NCBI RefSeq assembly: GCF_025660475.1
Contig: NZ_JAOUSF010000003.1
Coordinates: 310,001 to 374,000, forward strand
DNA: 64,000 bases
Reading direction: 5' to 3'
Origin: Perspicuibacillus lycopersici
Lineage (GTDB): Bacteria > Bacillota > Bacilli > Bacillales > Caldibacillaceae
The translations under genes were made by a program, and so were the position numbers. Below the pieces are notes generated by a model. The model was not told where the DNA came from and did no database searches. It saw only the letters and a program-made list of their open reading frames with translations. Below are positions 1 through 9,256 of this stretch, piece after piece. The stretch's first letter is position 1. Each line of letters opens with the position of its first letter.

Positions 1-420
1 CGTATTTACTTTTCCATCAATAAAGAACGATGCATTTGCTACTTCCACATCTTTTAGCACCCGTTGTAAATCAGTCACAGACCAATTGGGATCAAGATCA
101 AAGGAGAGGATTTTTTGACCATTTTCTAATGCATTATGCAATGCACGATTTATATCCGTACTTGTTTGACCATAAACCTTTTGTGCTAAATACCAATCGG
201 GATTATCACTAATGATCGGATGAATTTGCTTTGTATCGTTATCTCTATCGCCCTCATCGTAAAGCGGTTTCATTTTATTCGTTTCATCCAATGGATAATC
301 GTATTCTCGTAAGCTTTTACCCTTTAACGCTTTTTCCGCATGCTTTACCCATTCTTCATATGTTAGTACGGGAAACCGATATTTGCGAATATCTGTAATA
401 GTTGACTCTACTTTTTTCAA
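1..420 (-). CDS. mutA: Methylmalonyl-CoA mutase small subunit, N-terminal part (cut by window edge)
   Basis: The minus-strand frame from a TTG at 418-420 stays open to the window edge (140 codons). A strong GGAGG lies 6 nt before the TTG; no ATG start is available. The translation has features I associate with the B12 mutase small subunit: WVKHAEKALKGKS near residue 24, a KPLY segment, and a later 'DINRALHNALENG' stretch. This subunit pairs with MutB to convert methylmalonyl-CoA to succinyl-CoA; MutB carries the cobalamin site. The gene lies 56 nt after the terminator of the bkd genes, which make the branched-chain acyl-CoAs that yield propionyl-CoA, so the context fits. The C-terminal part and any mutB are outside the window. 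Family assignment is from memory of the motifs, not from a search. Confidence 0.72.
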   Translation of the reverse strand, partial: MKKVESTITDIRKYRFPVLTYEEWVKHAEKALKGKSLREYDYPLDETNKMKPLYDEGDRDNDTKQIHPIISDNPDWYLAQKVYGQTSTDINRALHNALENGQKILSFDLDPNWSVTDLQRVLKDVEVANASFFIDGKVNT

Positions 421-475
421 AGTAACACCTCCAGTATTTATCATATTATTTTTATTCTAATATTATTTTGCTTTA

Positions 476-506
476 TAAAAAAAGTCGCTGTAATTAAACA
501 ACGACT
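476..506 (-). terminator. Intrinsic terminator after bkdB
   Basis: Read on the minus strand, an 8-bp stem (AGTCGTTG with CAGCGACT) and an 8-nt loop are followed by seven T. It separates the bkd genes from mutA, so mutA either has its own promoter or depends on read-through. Confidence 0.8.
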
Positions 507-604
507 AATTCGAGCATATGTTAAACTGTGGAAAATCATTAGCAATATTTAATTTTTGTAGTTTCATAAAGCACGTTGTTACTATTTGTATTTCGTCAGA
601 GATG

Positions 605-651
605 GTATACATAATACTTTCCTACAGGTGAGTGGGAGTTTTCATGTATTC
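605..651 (-). repeat. Copy 1 of a dispersed ~40-nt repeat
   Basis: On the minus strand it begins GAATACAT and ends TATTATGTATAC, with a CCCACT...TGTAGGA interior. About 22 of 32 bases match the copy at 15897-15937 without gaps. The flanking plus-strand tail, TGTATTCAGTCTGCTCTG followed by TAATTT, closely matches the tail of the copy at 54887. It sits between bkdB and its terminator. Confidence 0.5.
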
Positions 652-680
652 AGTCTGCTCTGTAATTTTCTATATATTTA

Positions 681-1964
681 TTAGTAAATAGAAGTAGTTT
701 CTTTCGAGATATTTTCTAAAATCTCTTTTACCCGTTGTAAAAAGCGTCCACAAACTAGCCCATCTAATACACGATGATCTAAGGATAAGCAAAGATTCAC
801 CATATCTCTTACTGCAATCATGCCATTATTCATAACAACTGGACGTTTCACAATGGATTCCACCTGTAAAATAGCTGCTTGCGGATAATTAATGATTCCC
901 ATAGACTGCACCGATCCAAAGGAACCAGTATTATTAACTGTAAATGTTCCACCTTGCATATCGTCTACTGTTAATTTTCCGGTACGGACTTTTTGGGCGA
1001 GTTCACTAATTTCTCTAGCAATTCCTTTAACCGTTTTTTCGTCTGCATGTTTTATTACAGGAACAAATAATGACGTATCTGTTGCAACCGCAATGGATAC
1101 ATTAATTTCCTTTCTTTGGATAATTTTGTCCCCTGCCCAAGTAGAATTTAGCTGTGGAAATTCCTTTAATCCTTGTGCTACTGCTTTTACAAAAAAGGCA
1201 AAATAGGTTAAATTAAAGCCTTCTCTCTGTTTAAATTCGGTTTTTAGTGAATCACGGTAAGCAACTAAATTTGTCACATCCACTTCCAGCATTGTCCATG
1301 CATGTGGAATCTCCTGCTTGCTTCGAACCATATTTGCAGCAATCGTTTTTCGAACACCAGTAACAGGAATTTCGATATCACCAGGTACCGTTTGGGCAAC
1401 GGAAGGTGTAGCTTTAGTTTTTTCTGATATTGGTACAGCATTTGCCATTTCCGCTGTAGCAGCTTTTGCAGTTGAAGCTTCTATAACTGGAGTCGTTGCT
1501 GTCGGAATATTTCCGGATTCAATAATTGCTTGTAAGTCCTTCCGTGTTATTCTTCCTGACTTTCCGCTTCCTTTTACTTGTGTAAGATCGATTCCGTGCT
1601 CTTGAGACAACCGTAATACTGCAGGAGAATAACGGAATTTTAGCTCTTCCTCAGTGGTACTCTCACCATTTACCGTATCTTGAATCGCCTCTTCGATTTT
1701 CTCTTCTGCTTTCCCCTCGGACGGTTCGGTTTCAATCATACAAATGATTTCCCCAACGGCTAATGTTTCGCCTTCTTCGGCTACTAATTGTTTTATTACT
1801 CCTGTAAAAGAGGATGGAACCTCTGCATTTACTTTATCTGTCATTACTTCGGCAATCGGATCATATTTATTCACTTTATCCCCTACCGAAACTAACCATT
1901 TGCTAATTGTTCCTTCTGTAACACTTTCCCCTAATTGTGGCATTGTTAATTGTTCTACTGGCAT
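681..1964 (-). CDS. bkdB: Branched-chain alpha-keto acid dehydrogenase E2 (dihydrolipoamide acyltransferase)
   Basis: This is the core acyltransferase of the branched-chain keto-acid dehydrogenase; it moves the branched acyl group from E1 via lipoyl-lysine to CoA. The 427-aa protein has the expected order: a lipoyl domain (residues 1-80, lipoyl Lys44 in MTDKVNA), an Ala/Thr-rich linker, a peripheral subunit-binding domain (about 110-145, ending SGRITRKDL), a second linker, and the catalytic domain with the DHRVLDG motif (His about 397). A GGAGGG ribosome site precedes the ATG. It lies 22 nt after bkdAB and is the last gene of the cluster before the terminator at 476-506. Confidence 0.93.
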   Translation of the reverse strand: MPVEQLTMPQLGESVTEGTISKWLVSVGDKVNKYDPIAEVMTDKVNAEVPSSFTGVIKQLVAEEGETLAVGEIICMIETEPSEGKAEEKIEEAIQDTVNGESTTEEELKFRYSPAVLRLSQEHGIDLTQVKGSGKSGRITRKDLQAIIESGNIPTATTPVIEASTAKAATAEMANAVPISEKTKATPSVAQTVPGDIEIPVTGVRKTIAANMVRSKQEIPHAWTMLEVDVTNLVAYRDSLKTEFKQREGFNLTYFAFFVKAVAQGLKEFPQLNSTWAGDKIIQRKEINVSIAVATDTSLFVPVIKHADEKTVKGIAREISELAQKVRTGKLTVDDMQGGTFTVNNTGSFGSVQSMGIINYPQAAILQVESIVKRPVVMNNGMIAVRDMVNLCLSLDHRVLDGLVCGRFLQRVKEILENISKETTSIY

Positions 1965-1986
1965 ACTTTACCCTCCTTGCCTATCA

Positions 1987-2970
1987 TTAATATTCTGCTA
2001 GCTCTCGCATTGCTTTTTCTATTTTTTCAGGGTTCAGCATAAAATATTTTTCCATTGTTGGTGCAAATGGCATAGCTGGTATATCTGGACCTGCTACACG
2101 CATAATTGGTGCATCTAAGTCAAATAAACAATTTTCCGCAATAATGGCCGCTACCTCACTCATGATGCTGCCTTCTTTATTATCTTCTGTCACTAATAAT
2201 ACTTTTCCTGTTTTCGAAGCTGCTTCCATAATTGCTTCTCTATCTAAAGGATAAACCGTTCGGAGATCAAGAATATGGGTAGATATCCCATCATGGGCTA
2301 GTTTTTCTGCTGCCTGAAGTGCAAAGTGAACACAAAGACCATAGGTGATAACTGTAATATCCTCACCCTCCCGTTTCACATCTGCTTTCCCAATTGGGAG
2401 AACATAATCCTCTGTAGGCACCTCACCTTTTATTAACCGGTAGGCACGTTTATGTTCAAAAAATAGGACGGGATCATCGTCTCGGATTGCTGCTTTTAAC
2501 AAGCCTTTTACATCATATGGTGTAGATGGCATCACAATTTTCAATCCTGGCTGATTGGCAAATACTGCTTCCACTGATTGGGAGTGGTATAGACCACCAT
2601 GCACACCACCACCATATGGAGCACGAATAACAAGTGGACAATTCCAATCATTATTTGAGCGATAACGAATTCTTGAAGCCTCGGAAATAATTTGATTTAC
2701 TGCCGGCATTATAAAATCAGCAAATTGTATTTCACCAATCGGTCTCATTCCATACATAGCCGCGCCGATGGCAACACCTGCAATGGCTGATTCAGCAAGC
2801 GGGGTATCAATTACTCTTTCTTCCCCAAATTGGTCATAAAGACCATGTGTCGCTTTAAATACCCCACCTTTTTTACCAACATCCTCTCCTAATATAAATA
2901 CTTTTTCGTCTCTTTCCATTTCTTCTCGTATTGCCATTGTCACAGCATCAATATAGGAAATAACGGGCAT
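1987..2970 (-). CDS. bkdAB: Branched-chain alpha-keto acid dehydrogenase E1 beta
   Basis: This is the beta subunit of the thiamine-diphosphate-dependent E1 component, which decarboxylates the keto acids of leucine, isoleucine and valine with BkdAA. The 327-aa length is typical of E1-beta. It starts MPVISYIDAVTMAIREEMER and contains 'FILGEDVGKKGGVFKAT' and 'ESAIAGVAIGAAMYGMRPIGE', both characteristic of transketolase-like pyrimidine-binding domains, then a C-terminal transketolase domain. An AGGAGG site lies just before the ATG. Only 12 nt separate it from bkdAA, so translation is probably coupled. Confidence 0.94.
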   Translation of the reverse strand: MPVISYIDAVTMAIREEMERDEKVFILGEDVGKKGGVFKATHGLYDQFGEERVIDTPLAESAIAGVAIGAAMYGMRPIGEIQFADFIMPAVNQIISEASRIRYRSNNDWNCPLVIRAPYGGGVHGGLYHSQSVEAVFANQPGLKIVMPSTPYDVKGLLKAAIRDDDPVLFFEHKRAYRLIKGEVPTEDYVLPIGKADVKREGEDITVITYGLCVHFALQAAEKLAHDGISTHILDLRTVYPLDREAIMEAASKTGKVLLVTEDNKEGSIMSEVAAIIAENCLFDLDAPIMRVAGPDIPAMPFAPTMEKYFMLNPEKIEKAMRELAEY

Positions 2971-2982
2971 ACTATTCTCCTC

Positions 2983-3975
2983 CTACTCTTTGTACACATA
3001 TTTCAAGGCATCCTCTGGTTTCGCATATGGTGCATTTTCGGCATAATCGGTTGCTTCGTTTACAAGTTTCATCACTTTATCATTTAACGATTTTTCGATT
3101 TCGTCTGTTAATACAGCTACTTCTTTTAAATAGCTACCAAATGTATATAGTGGATCCTGTTCTTTAGCAGTCATTACTTCTTCTTGATCACGATATGCAC
3201 GATCATCATCATCACTTGAATGTGCCGTTAGTCGATACGTTACTGCTTCGATTAATGTTGGACCTTCTCCACGAATAGCTCTGTCATGTGCTTCCTTCAC
3301 GACTCGATATACTTCTAATGGATCATTCCCATCTACAGTAATACCAGGCATTCCATAGCCAATTGCACGATCGGATACACGTTCACAAGCAAGCTGTTTC
3401 GTCACGGGGACAGAAATAGCATATTTATTATTTTCACACATGAAAATGACTGGCAATTTATGAACACCTGCAAAATTTGCTCCTTCATGAAAATCACCTT
3501 GGTTAGAGGAACCTTCTCCAAATGTTACAAAGGAGACAAAATCCTTTTTTTCCATTTTCGCAGCAAGAGCGATGCCTACAGCATGCGGTACTTGTGTCGT
3601 AACCGGCGATGATCCAGTTACAATTCGATTTTTCTTTTGTCCGAAATGGCTAGGCATTTGTTTGCCACCAGAATTTGGATCCTCTGCTTTTGCGAAGGCA
3701 GAGAGCATTAATTCTTTTGCTGTCATACCAAACGCTAATACTACACCCATGTCACGGTAGTATGGGAGAATATAATCTTTCTCACGGTTTAAAGCAAAGG
3801 CAGCACCAATTTGCGCGCCTTCTTGCCCCTGACCAGAAATAACAAATGGAACTTTACCCGAACGATTTAATAGCCACATCCGTTCATCTAACCGTCTTGC
3901 AAGTAACATCGTTTCGTACATTTCAAGTACCGTTTCATCTGATAAACCTAATGCTTGATGACGATTTTCGACCAT
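2983..3975 (-). CDS. bkdAA: Branched-chain alpha-keto acid dehydrogenase E1 alpha
   Basis: This is the alpha subunit of the E1 component and binds the diphosphate of thiamine diphosphate. The 330-aa protein has the E1-alpha hallmarks: 'GQGEGAQIGAAFAL', 'LPYYRDMGVVLAFGM', the TPP motif running from GEGSSNQGDFHEG to CENNKYAISVP, and the conserved 'YRLTAHSSDDD' loop. The ATG follows an AGGAGG site. It lies 113 nt downstream of lpdV. The cluster order lpdV-bkdAA-bkdAB-bkdB is the same as in B. subtilis. Confidence 0.94.
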   Translation of the reverse strand: MVENRHQALGLSDETVLEMYETMLLARRLDERMWLLNRSGKVPFVISGQGQEGAQIGAAFALNREKDYILPYYRDMGVVLAFGMTAKELMLSAFAKAEDPNSGGKQMPSHFGQKKNRIVTGSSPVTTQVPHAVGIALAAKMEKKDFVSFVTFGEGSSNQGDFHEGANFAGVHKLPVIFMCENNKYAISVPVTKQLACERVSDRAIGYGMPGITVDGNDPLEVYRVVKEAHDRAIRGEGPTLIEAVTYRLTAHSSDDDDRAYRDQEEVMTAKEQDPLYTFGSYLKEVAVLTDEIEKSLNDKVMKLVNEATDYAENAPYAKPEDALKYVYKE

Positions 3976-4088
3976 TTTTTCTACCTCCTAACAATAAATA
4001 AAAATAAATGTTAATAATTTCATGCTTGAATATGATAAATAATTGCCATTATTCAGTTTTATCTACCGCATAAAATTTTTAATGAAAT

Positions 4089-5513
4089 TTAAAAATGTAT
4101 TGCATTTCCATCTACCGCTAAGCTTGCTTCTCCAAATATTTCAGACAAAGTTGGATGCGGATGAATGGTTTGGGCAATTTCCCAGGCTGTTGCATCTAAT
4201 AAAGCGGCAAGACTTGCTTCCGATATTAAATCCGTTACATGGGGACCAATCATATGAACTCCGAGAAGATCATTTGTCTTTTTATCTGTTATTATTTTTA
4301 CAAACCCATCTGTTTCCCCAACTACTAATGCTTTACCGATACCTTTAAACGGAAATGTACCAACCTGTAAATCAAAACCTTGTGCTTTTGCCTCTCGCTC
4401 TGTTAATCCAATACTAGCAATTTCAGGATTGGAGTAAATACATTTTGGTACGAGTCGTTGATTTAATTTCTCTGGCTTTTCACCAGCGATATGCTCTACT
4501 GCAATAGTTCCTTCCCTCATGGCAACATGTGCAAGCTGTAGCCCACCAATACAGTCTCCAATAGCATAAATATGGGATTCCTTCGTTTGATAAAAATCAT
4601 TCGTTTCGATTACTCCCTTATTTACCACAATCTCTGTATTTTCAAGGCCAATTCCTTCCACATTGGCAGTTCGCCCAACTGATAACAATAATTTATCGGC
4701 AGTTAATTCTTTCTTTTCCCCACCATGTTCTATTATTACATCCACATGATTTTCTGCCTTTGTAATGGTTTCTGGCAACATCTTCGCATTTGTCAATATT
4801 TTGATTCCTTTTTTCTTTAACAACCGTGTCATTTCAGCTATAACAGCATCATCTTCGGTTGGAAGAATTTGATTCAAATACTCAACAACGGTGACCTCTA
4901 CTCCAAAATCTGCAAGCATGGAAGCCCATTCCACCCCAATAACACCACCACCAACGATAATGATGGATTTCGGTAATTTTTCCATTTTTAGTGCTTCATC
5001 AGAAGTTAAAATAAATTGCCCATCGATTTCTACTCCCGGTATTGTTCGCGGTCTAGATCCTGTTGCAAGAAGAACAAATTTTGGCACCAATAATTCATTT
5101 TCACTACCGTCATTCATTTCTACTGAAATTGTCCCAGGTAGTGGCGAAAATATTGAAGGACCTAATATTCTTCCAACCCCATAATAAACATCAATTTTTC
5201 CTTTTTTCACTAAATGCTGCACACCGCTATGTAATTGAGTAATAATGGAATTTTTTCTTTCCTGTACTTTTTCGAAATCTAACGAAATATTTGTTGCTGT
5301 AACCCCAAATATTTCACTTTCCTTCATTGTTCTATAAACCTCGGCACTCCGTAACAATGCCTTACTAGGTATACAACCAGCATGAAGACAGGTTCCTCCA
5401 AGCTTCTGTTTTTCCACAAGCGCTGTTTTTAAACCTAGCTGGCTGGCACGAATAGCTGCAACATAACCGCCTGTACCGCCTCCTACTATGACCAAGTCAT
5501 AATCTCTAGCCAA
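4089..5513 (-). CDS. lpdV: Dihydrolipoyl dehydrogenase (E3) of the branched-chain complex
   Basis: This flavoenzyme reoxidises the dihydrolipoyl group of BkdB and reduces NAD+. The 474-aa protein has an N-terminal FAD fold (GGGTGG, residues 11-16), the redox disulfide CLHAGC (Cys42, Cys47), a second Rossmann motif (GGGVIGVEWAS), the FAD-binding IYAIGD segment, and the C-terminal HPHPTLSE that supplies the active-site His-Glu pair. The start is TTG (MARDYDLVIVGGG), with a GGAG site about 10 nt upstream; no better ATG is in frame. Placement between bcd and bkdAA identifies it as LpdV, not the pyruvate dehydrogenase E3. Confidence 0.93.
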   Translation of the reverse strand: MARDYDLVIVGGGTGGYVAAIRASQLGLKTALVEKQKLGGTCLHAGCIPSKALLRSAEVYRTMKESEIFGVTATNISLDFEKVQERKNSIITQLHSGVQHLVKKGKIDVYYGVGRILGPSIFSPLPGTISVEMNDGSENELLVPKFVLLATGSRPRTIPGVEIDGQFILTSDEALKMEKLPKSIIIVGGGVIGVEWASMLADFGVEVTVVEYLNQILPTEDDAVIAEMTRLLKKKGIKILTNAKMLPETITKAENHVDVIIEHGGEKKELTADKLLLSVGRTANVEGIGLENTEIVVNKGVIETNDFYQTKESHIYAIGDCIGGLQLAHVAMREGTIAVEHIAGEKPEKLNQRLVPKCIYSNPEIASIGLTEREAKAQGFDLQVGTFPFKGIGKALVVGETDGFVKIITDKKTNDLLGVHMIGPHVTDLISEASLAALLDATAWEIAQTIHPHPTLSEIFGEASLAVDGNAIHF

Positions 5514-5601
5514 AAAAAATCACTCCTTCCATTGAAATTTTTTTAATATTTTCAGGGTGAAGTATATATATTTAATTAAACCTGCAAACGATGCACGGAA
5601 T

Positions 5602-6702
5602 TCATTTTAATCTACGACTAAGTATATGTTTTTCATTTACTAAAAATGGGCTTCTTGAATTTTGAATTCGTTTAATTCGTTCTTCTGCCATCCGATCAGC
5701 TGCTAAATAGGATGGAATTCCATCTCGTTTGGAAATTGCAAATACTTTTTCTAAATTATTATAAATTTGTTCGATTTTTTTCATTGCACGATCACGATTG
5801 TAACCATATAATTCATCAGCCACATTGATGACCCCACCAGCATTTATGACATAATCAGGTGCATACACAATTCCCATTTCAAATAAAATGTCACCATGCT
5901 TGTTCTCTTTCAATTGGTTGTTTGCGGAACCAGCAATTACTTTCGCTTTCAATTGTGGAATAGTTTCATCGTTTATTATAGCACCAAGAGCACAAGGGGA
6001 GAATACATCACAATCCACACTATAAATATCACTTGGATCGACTGCAACAGCATCAAAGTCATTTACAGCTCTCATGACGGCATCTTTATGAATATCAGTA
6101 ACAATTAAGGATGCTCCATCTTCGTGAAGATAACGGCATAAATGATAAGCAACATTTCCCACACCTTGGACAGCAACTTTTTTCCCTTCTAAGGAATCAG
6201 ATCCAAAGGCTTCTTTAACACTGGCTTTAATTCCCCGATATACTCCAAACGCTGTAGCTGGAGAAGGATTTCCTGAAGATCCAAATGCAGGAGAGATTCC
6301 AGTAACAAAATCTGTTTCTTCATGAATAATGTCCATATCTTCCACAGAAGTCCCTACATCCTCTGCAGTAATGTACCTACCGTTCAATCCTTGAATAAAA
6401 CGTCCAAATGCCCGAAACTTCTCTTCACTTTTATCTTTTCGAGGATCACCGATGATAACCGTTTTTCCTCCACCAAGATTAAGACCTGCAGCAGCATTTT
6501 TGTATGTCATCCCTTTTGATAACCGGAGCGCATCAATTATTGCAGCTTCCTCTGATTCATAGGTCCACATTCTTGTCCCACCAAGAGCTGGTCCTAATGT
6601 AGTATCATGAATAGCGACAATTGCTTTTAAACCAGATTGTTTATCTTGGACAAAATGTACTTCTTCATAATCATAAGCTTCTAAGTACTTGAATAATTCC
6701 AT
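5602..6702 (-). CDS. bcd: Leucine (branched-chain amino acid) dehydrogenase
   Basis: It catalyses NAD-dependent oxidative deamination of leucine, valine and isoleucine to keto acids, which are the substrates of the adjacent Bkd complex. The 366-aa protein has the Glu/Leu/Phe/Val dehydrogenase fold: a GGTRMW segment at 41-46, catalytic Lys80 in GLNLGGGK, Lys68 in TYKNA, and a Rossmann NAD site ([11 protein letters not shown]). The ATG follows an AAGGGGG site. In B. subtilis bcd is flanked by ptb and buk; neither is present here, since lpdV follows directly and yqzF lies upstream. It is probably the first gene of the bkd transcript. Confidence 0.93.
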   Translation of the reverse strand: MELFKYLEAYDYEEVHFVQDKQSGLKAIVAIHDTTLGPALGGTRMWTYESEEAAIIDALRLSKGMTYKNAAAGLNLGGGKTVIIGDPRKDKSEEKFRAFGRFIQGLNGRYITAEDVGTSVEDMDIIHEETDFVTGISPAFGSSGNPSPATAFGVYRGIKASVKEAFGSDSLEGKKVAVQGVGNVAYHLCRYLHEDGASLIVTDIHKDAVMRAVNDFDAVAVDPSDIYSVDCDVFSPCALGAIINDETIPQLKAKVIAGSANNQLKENKHGDILFEMGIVYAPDYVINAGGVINVADELYGYNRDRAMKKIEQIYNNLEKVFAISKRDGIPSYLAADRMAEERIKRIQNSRSPFLVNEKHILSRRLK

Positions 6703-6792
6703 CTTAGTTCCCCCTTAACAATTTGCTATACTACCAGATGAAAAACCCTATATATAATTTACTATAATTTACGAAAAATGCCAAACCATTTT

Positions 6793-6806
6793 TGTAAGCG
6801 CTTTCC
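6793..6806 (-). promoter_or_regulatory. cre-like CcpA site upstream of bcd
   Basis: TGTAAGCGCTTTCC matches the CcpA catabolite-responsive consensus (TGNAANCGNNNNCA type) except for the last base. It lies about 90 nt upstream of the bcd ATG, near a weak candidate promoter (TTGGCA at about -35). No sigma-54 -24/-12 motif was seen, unlike the SigL/BkdR-dependent bkd promoter of B. subtilis. Regulation by carbon source is an inference. Confidence 0.5.
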
Positions 6807-6997
6807 CTCTTTTATTCTAACGTATGTAGCAAAATATTGTACTATTACTTGTATTTTTTGCAAAAAAAAATTTCCATTATGTAATTACCATATATTATTT
6901 TTCTATCCGAAGCAATGATTTTAAGGTGTTTTTGCTTGACAAATGTTTATTTTCCGATAATATTTCAATGAATAGAACATGTGGAGGGACTATATTA

Positions 6998-7234
6998 ATG
7001 ACGCGTTTACTAGCATTGATTATTGTATTAATCCCAGGTATTTTAGCAGTTATTGGCGTAAAGCTCATGCGAGATTCTGCTTTTTCTATAGAAAATTGGC
7101 CATTTACCAATGTATGGCTTCAATTTGCATTCGGACTGTTTCTTTTTATCATGGGACTAGCATTCATTGGCGGCTTCATCTATCGTCGAGATAAAAAAAG
7201 AAAAAAAGTCACAAAACGATTTAAACATCGGTAA
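6998..7234 (+). CDS. yqzF: YqzF-like DUF2627 membrane protein
   Basis: A 78-aa protein with two hydrophobic segments (about residues 3-23 and 39-62) and a very basic tail, RRDKKRKKVTKRFKHR. The ATG was chosen because GTGGAGGGA lies 9 nt upstream; an upstream in-frame extension has no ribosome site. Size, sequence style and position between bcd and yqiK match B. subtilis YqzF (DUF2627), whose function is unknown. The basic tail probably stays in the cytoplasm. It is convergent with yqiK. Confidence 0.75.
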   Translation: MTRLLALIIVLIPGILAVIGVKLMRDSAFSIENWPFTNVWLQFAFGLFLFIMGLAFIGGFIYRRDKKRKKVTKRFKHR

Positions 7235-7244
7235 ATGGCATTCA

Positions 7245-7982
7245 TTATAAATTATTTTTAATTTCTCTAGCCATCGCAGGATAATCTGTTATGATTGCTG
7301 CCGTATTTACTTCCATAAATCGCTTAATATCCTTTTCTTGATTGATAGTAAAAGGTCGTACGGCAATACCATTTTGCTGTGCGAGAATAATCAATTCGTT
7401 TGGTGTTACTTTGTAATGTGGATGAATTCCTTTTGCACGTATGGAATCTGCATATACCCATGGCATATAAATTCCTTCCATGTAGAGTGGTGCAGTTTCA
7501 ATTTCAGGTGCCAATCGGTAGCTATAGACAATGCTATAATGATTAAAAGAAGAAAAAATAATCCGATCTTCTAATTGATATTGTCTCACTAATTGCACCA
7601 CTTTATCTTCTAATTCATGGTTGGTTATAGTGGTTGATTTATATTCGATATTGCATAGCAAATTTGTTTGTTTAAACCATGTAAGAAATTCCTGTAAAGT
7701 TGGAATCGTATCTTCAAATGTTCCTTTTTTAAAATGATGTCCAGCATTTAGCTGCTTTATTTCAGCTAATGTTAAATCTTTAACAAAGCCCTTCCCATTA
7801 GTCGTTCGGTCTACTTTATCATCATGAATGATAACAATTTCGCCATCTTTTGTTAATTGTACATCTAATTCAATTCCGTCTGCTCCTGCCTTGTTTGCTT
7901 CCATAAAAGAAATCATTGTATTTTCCGGATGACTACTACTTGAGCCACGATGTGCAAAAATCAATGTCATTTTATTCACCAC
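7245..7982 (-). CDS. yqiK: Glycerophosphodiester phosphodiesterase family protein (YqiK)
   Basis: It probably hydrolyses glycerophosphodiesters to glycerol-3-phosphate and an alcohol. The 245-aa protein lacks a signal peptide, so it should be cytoplasmic. GDPD motifs are clear: HRGSSSSHPENT near the N-terminus (catalytic His), ADGIELDVQLTKDGEIVIIHDD with the metal-binding Glu/Asp and second His, and a later NIEYK. Two adjacent GTG codons and an ATG at 7968-7970 are possible starts; the first GTG has AAAAAGG close upstream. Its place between spo0A and bcd matches B. subtilis yqiK. Confidence 0.85.
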   Translation of the reverse strand: MVNKMTLIFAHRGSSSSHPENTMISFMEANKAGADGIELDVQLTKDGEIVIIHDDKVDRTTNGKGFVKDLTLAEIKQLNAGHHFKKGTFEDTIPTLQEFLTWFKQTNLLCNIEYKSTTITNHELEDKVVQLVRQYQLEDRIIFSSFNHYSIVYSYRLAPEIETAPLYMEGIYMPWVYADSIRAKGIHPHYKVTPNELIILAQQNGIAVRPFTINQEKDIKRFMEVNTAAIITDYPAMAREIKNNL

Positions 7983-8098
7983 GCCTTTTTTCTTTAGTAT
8001 AACGGATAATTGTTAAGCAAGTATAAAGTTTTAATAATAAAAACCATCTTTGATTATTATCAAAAATGGTCTTCACTTTAAATGGAATTATGAAAAAA

Positions 8099-8890
8099 TT
8101 ACGATGCTCGATGTTCCAATCTTAGTTTGTCTGCTACCATTGCAATGAACTCCGAATTTGTTGGTTTCGCTTTAGACATGGAAACAGTATAGCCAAATAA
8201 ACTGGAAATGGAATCGATATTCCCACGGCTCCAAGCCACTTCAATAGCATGGCGAATTGCCCGCTCTACTCGGCTAGCAGTTGTGTTATATTTTTTCGCG
8301 ATATCCGGATAAAGAACCTTTGTTATCGATCCTAATAATTCAATATCATTATAAACCATGGAAATTGCCTCGCGTAAATATAAATAACCTTTAATATGTG
8401 CTGGTACACCAATTTCATGGATGATACTCGTTATATTGGCATCTAAATTTTTTGCTTTTATTTCTTCCCCATTGGTTAAGGATTTATAGATTAATGAATT
8501 TTTTTGTGCAGATTGCACGAGCTTTCCACTTGTTTGCCTAATTTGATTTGCCAAATGGTTCATATCAAATGGTTTCAAAATAAAATAAGAAGCCCCTAAT
8601 TCAACTGCTTTCTTCGTAACATCCTCTTGGCCAAACGCAGTTAACATAATAACATTTGGTGCCGATTCTTTTTCCCGTAATTTTTCCAAAACAGCTAAAC
8701 CATCTAAATGAGGCATAATTATATCTAAAAGAAGAACATCTGGGGTTAGTTCTTCGAGCATTTTCATACATTCCTGTCCATTGTATGATACCCCAATAAC
8801 TTCCATATCTTCTTGATCATTTATATATTCTTTTAATAAGCCCGTTAATTCTTTATTATCATCAACTATACAAACCTTAATTTTCTTCAC
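8099..8890 (-). CDS. spo0A: Sporulation master response regulator Spo0A
   Basis: This is the output of the sporulation phosphorelay; phosphorylated Spo0A binds 0A boxes to switch on sporulation genes and repress others. The 263-aa protein has a receiver domain (acidic pair Asp10/Asp11, phospho-acceptor Asp56 in [12 protein letters not shown], Lys in ILKPFD) and a C-terminal DNA-binding domain nearly unchanged from B. subtilis ('[13 protein letters not shown]', '[16 protein letters not shown]', '[19 protein letters not shown]'). The GTG was chosen because GGGAGG lies at the right distance and it aligns with the known start; an upstream ATG adds 13 residues with no ribosome site. It lies downstream of spoIVB, as usual. 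Confidence 0.97.
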   Translation of the reverse strand: MKKIKVCIVDDNKELTGLLKEYINDQEDMEVIGVSYNGQECMKMLEELTPDVLLLDIIMPHLDGLAVLEKLREKESAPNVIMLTAFGQEDVTKKAVELGASYFILKPFDMNHLANQIRQTSGKLVQSAQKNSLIYKSLTNGEEIKAKNLDANITSIIHEIGVPAHIKGYLYLREAISMVYNDIELLGSITKVLYPDIAKKYNTTASRVERAIRHAIEVAWSRGNIDSISSLFGYTVSMSKAKPTNSEFIAMVADKLRLEHRAS

Positions 8891-8950
8891 CAATGTTTCC
8901 TCCCTATTTGTTCCTAAACAAGTGTACATAACATTATTCTAACTAACATT

Positions 8951-9036
8951 TTCGACAAAGCAAACAAAATCCCTCTATATTTTTAAAAAAATATATTTTT
9001 TCTTATGTTTCCAAATATTTTCTCCAATTTTCGTCA
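8951..9036 (-). promoter_or_regulatory. spo0A upstream region with two 0A boxes
   Basis: The 366-nt gene-free stretch 8891-9256 is the spo0A control region. On the minus strand it has an exact 0A box TGTCGAA (8951-8957) and a one-mismatch box TGACGAA (9030-9036). A possible sigma-H promoter (AGGAAAA, about 13 nt, TAAGAAA) lies near 9055-9080, but the match is loose. Autoregulation is known for Spo0A; here it is inferred from the boxes. The remainder contains the spoIVB terminator and AT-rich sequence. Confidence 0.55.
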
Positions 9037-9222
9037 TGTTTCGAGTTTTTCTTACGATTTACTCGCCTTTTCCTGTTAAAATATTTCAGTTCATATAAGG
9101 ATATTCATTGCTTAATCCGATACATTTCCACTGTTTAAGACATTATTTTTTTCTTTATCTTTTAGGACACGCCTTTATAATTCATATATACCCGTATTTC
9201 TACATAATAATCCTATCCAATG

Positions 9223-9255
9223 AAAAAAAAAAGCGAGGATAATAATAATCCTCGC
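9223..9255 (-). terminator. Intrinsic terminator after spoIVB
   Basis: On the minus strand, GCGAGGAT and ATCCTCGC pair around a 7-nt loop and are followed by a long T run. It begins immediately after the spoIVB stop, so spo0A is transcribed from its own promoter. Confidence 0.88.
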
Positions 9256-9256
9256 C

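Noticed and set aside
681..5513. Pyruvate dehydrogenase complex instead of Bkd
   Set aside because: Gene order with bcd and lpdV upstream, and E1/E2 sequences, fit the branched-chain complex as in B. subtilis.
8891..8929. Longer Spo0A starting at an ATG at 8929
   Set aside because: The extra 13 residues are not found in the family and overlap the ribosome site of the GTG start.
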